Shown: positions 38,943 through 39,053 of the stretch, in pieces
How the letters are laid out: each line of letters opens with the position of its first letter
Position numbering within the stretch: position 1 is the first letter of the stretch
DNA from: a virus
IMG/VR virus record: IMGVR_UViG_3300035698_033634
Coordinates: 1 to 39,053 of that record
Length of the DNA stretch: 39,053 nucleotides
Direction: 5' to 3' (one strand)
Translations under genes and position numbers: made by a program
Notes under the pieces: model-generated
Told to the model about the DNA's origin: nothing
The model's input: only the letters and a program-made list of their open reading frames with translations
Databases searched by the model: none

Positions 38943-39053
38943 ATGAATAAAAGGAAAAAACACAAAAAATACGTACAAAGTAGAAATACTGATAGAATAG
39001 AAAAAACTAAGAAATCTAATTCTGAGAAATTTCCTTTATTCAATGGAATTATA
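38943..39053 (+). CDS. Start of a divergent gene, cut by window edge
   Basis: The frame is open from ATG 38943 (in-frame ATG also at 38937) to the window end with no stop. The first 37 residues are very basic (MNKRKKHKKYVQSRN..., 13 Lys/Arg) and end KFPLFNGII. Too little is visible to assign a family. Because it points away from the terminase C-half, it occupies the place where the N-half of a normal terminase gene would be; in fractured phage genes this position often holds a homing endonuclease, so that is one possibility. Confidence 0.5.
   Translation, partial: MNKRKKHKKYVQSRNTDRIEKTKKSNSEKFPLFNGII

Noticed and set aside
36815-38946. + strand ORFs antisense to the terminase gene (36815-37003, 38728-38946)
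   Set aside because: Shadows of the - strand coding frame, without promoter, start context or recognisable content.
38853-38978. Upstream extension of the terminase frame to 38978 (MYVFFVFFPF...)
   Set aside because: The added hydrophobic residues have no intein block A or terminase N-terminal motif and overlap the divergent gene; ATG 38852 is the better start.
1-39053. CRISPR arrays, insertion sequences, rRNA genes or integrase/attachment sites
   Set aside because: No spaced direct-repeat arrays, transposase or integrase motifs or rRNA-like sequence were seen; tandem repeats are confined to the portal gene.

Overview
The window is part of the genome of a large, AT-rich, tailed myovirus of the broad T4-like ('far-T4') type. 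The recognisable virion genes are T4-type: tail completion/sheath stabiliser (gp15-like), head completion nuclease (gp4-like), portal (gp20), tail tube (gp19), tail sheath (gp18), terminase large subunit (gp17), a gp26-like baseplate/tail assembly protein and a tape-measure candidate. A gp55-like late sigma factor is present, and TATAAATA late-promoter boxes lie in several gaps. The host is probably a member of Bacteroidota: two gaps carry TATATTTG boxes that fit the Bacteroidota -7 consensus TAnnTTTG, Shine-Dalgarno sequences are mostly absent, and there is a duplicated DUF1599 protein of a type common in that phylum. The host assignment is inference.

Layout. 1-25.6 kb is on the + strand: a cut-off GIY-YIG homing endonuclease; gp15-like; two large uncharacterised proteins; gp55; an EDxHD-type homing endonuclease; gp4; portal; small acidic or membrane proteins; a frameshifted homing endonuclease; a permuted tmRNA gene; DUF1599; an ECF sigma factor with an overlapping membrane-protein gene; an MGME1/RecB-like exonuclease; a MazG-like protein; a membrane-protein pair joined by a possible -1 frameshift; a GH24 lysozyme; an 813-residue repeat protein; and a Gly-rich protein. 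25.6-27.7 kb is on the - strand: glycosyltransferase, a 23-codon micro-ORF and thymidylate synthase. After one + strand gene, the tail module is on the - strand, broken by three small + genes at 32.5-33.3 kb. In transcription order it runs terminase C-half, sheath, tube, homing-endonuclease remnant, gp26-like protein, small chaperone candidate and tape measure. A new + strand gene starts at the right edge.

Two features stand out. First, 13548-13752 reads as a circularly permuted, two-piece tmRNA gene. The tRNA 3' half (T arm and acceptor strand) lies upstream of the 5' half (GGGGCAT, then a GGATTTGA-type D region). The two halves form a 7-bp acceptor stem and a P2 helix. The downstream piece encodes a tag GTYNEMKMAA-stop whose end sits in the loop of an 8-bp P5-like hairpin, followed by a terminator. 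Second, the terminase gene begins inside an intein: it has intein blocks B, F and G, ends in His-Asn and continues from Thr at the Walker A position, but lacks block A and the N-extein. Upstream DNA is occupied by a divergent gene. This matches the atypically split TerL inteins (AceL-TerL type), so mature terminase would form by protein trans-splicing with a partner encoded outside the window.

Expression logic. gp55 and the ECF sigma factor could direct successive transcription programmes. Strong hairpins separate transcription units, and one overlaps a late-promoter box at the lysozyme gene much as in T4 gene e. Several small proteins share N-termini of the form M(K/R)xx...(L/I/V)xE, resembling T4 capsid-targeting/gp21-cleavage peptides. 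Four homing-endonuclease loci, intact or decayed, sit beside conserved genes.
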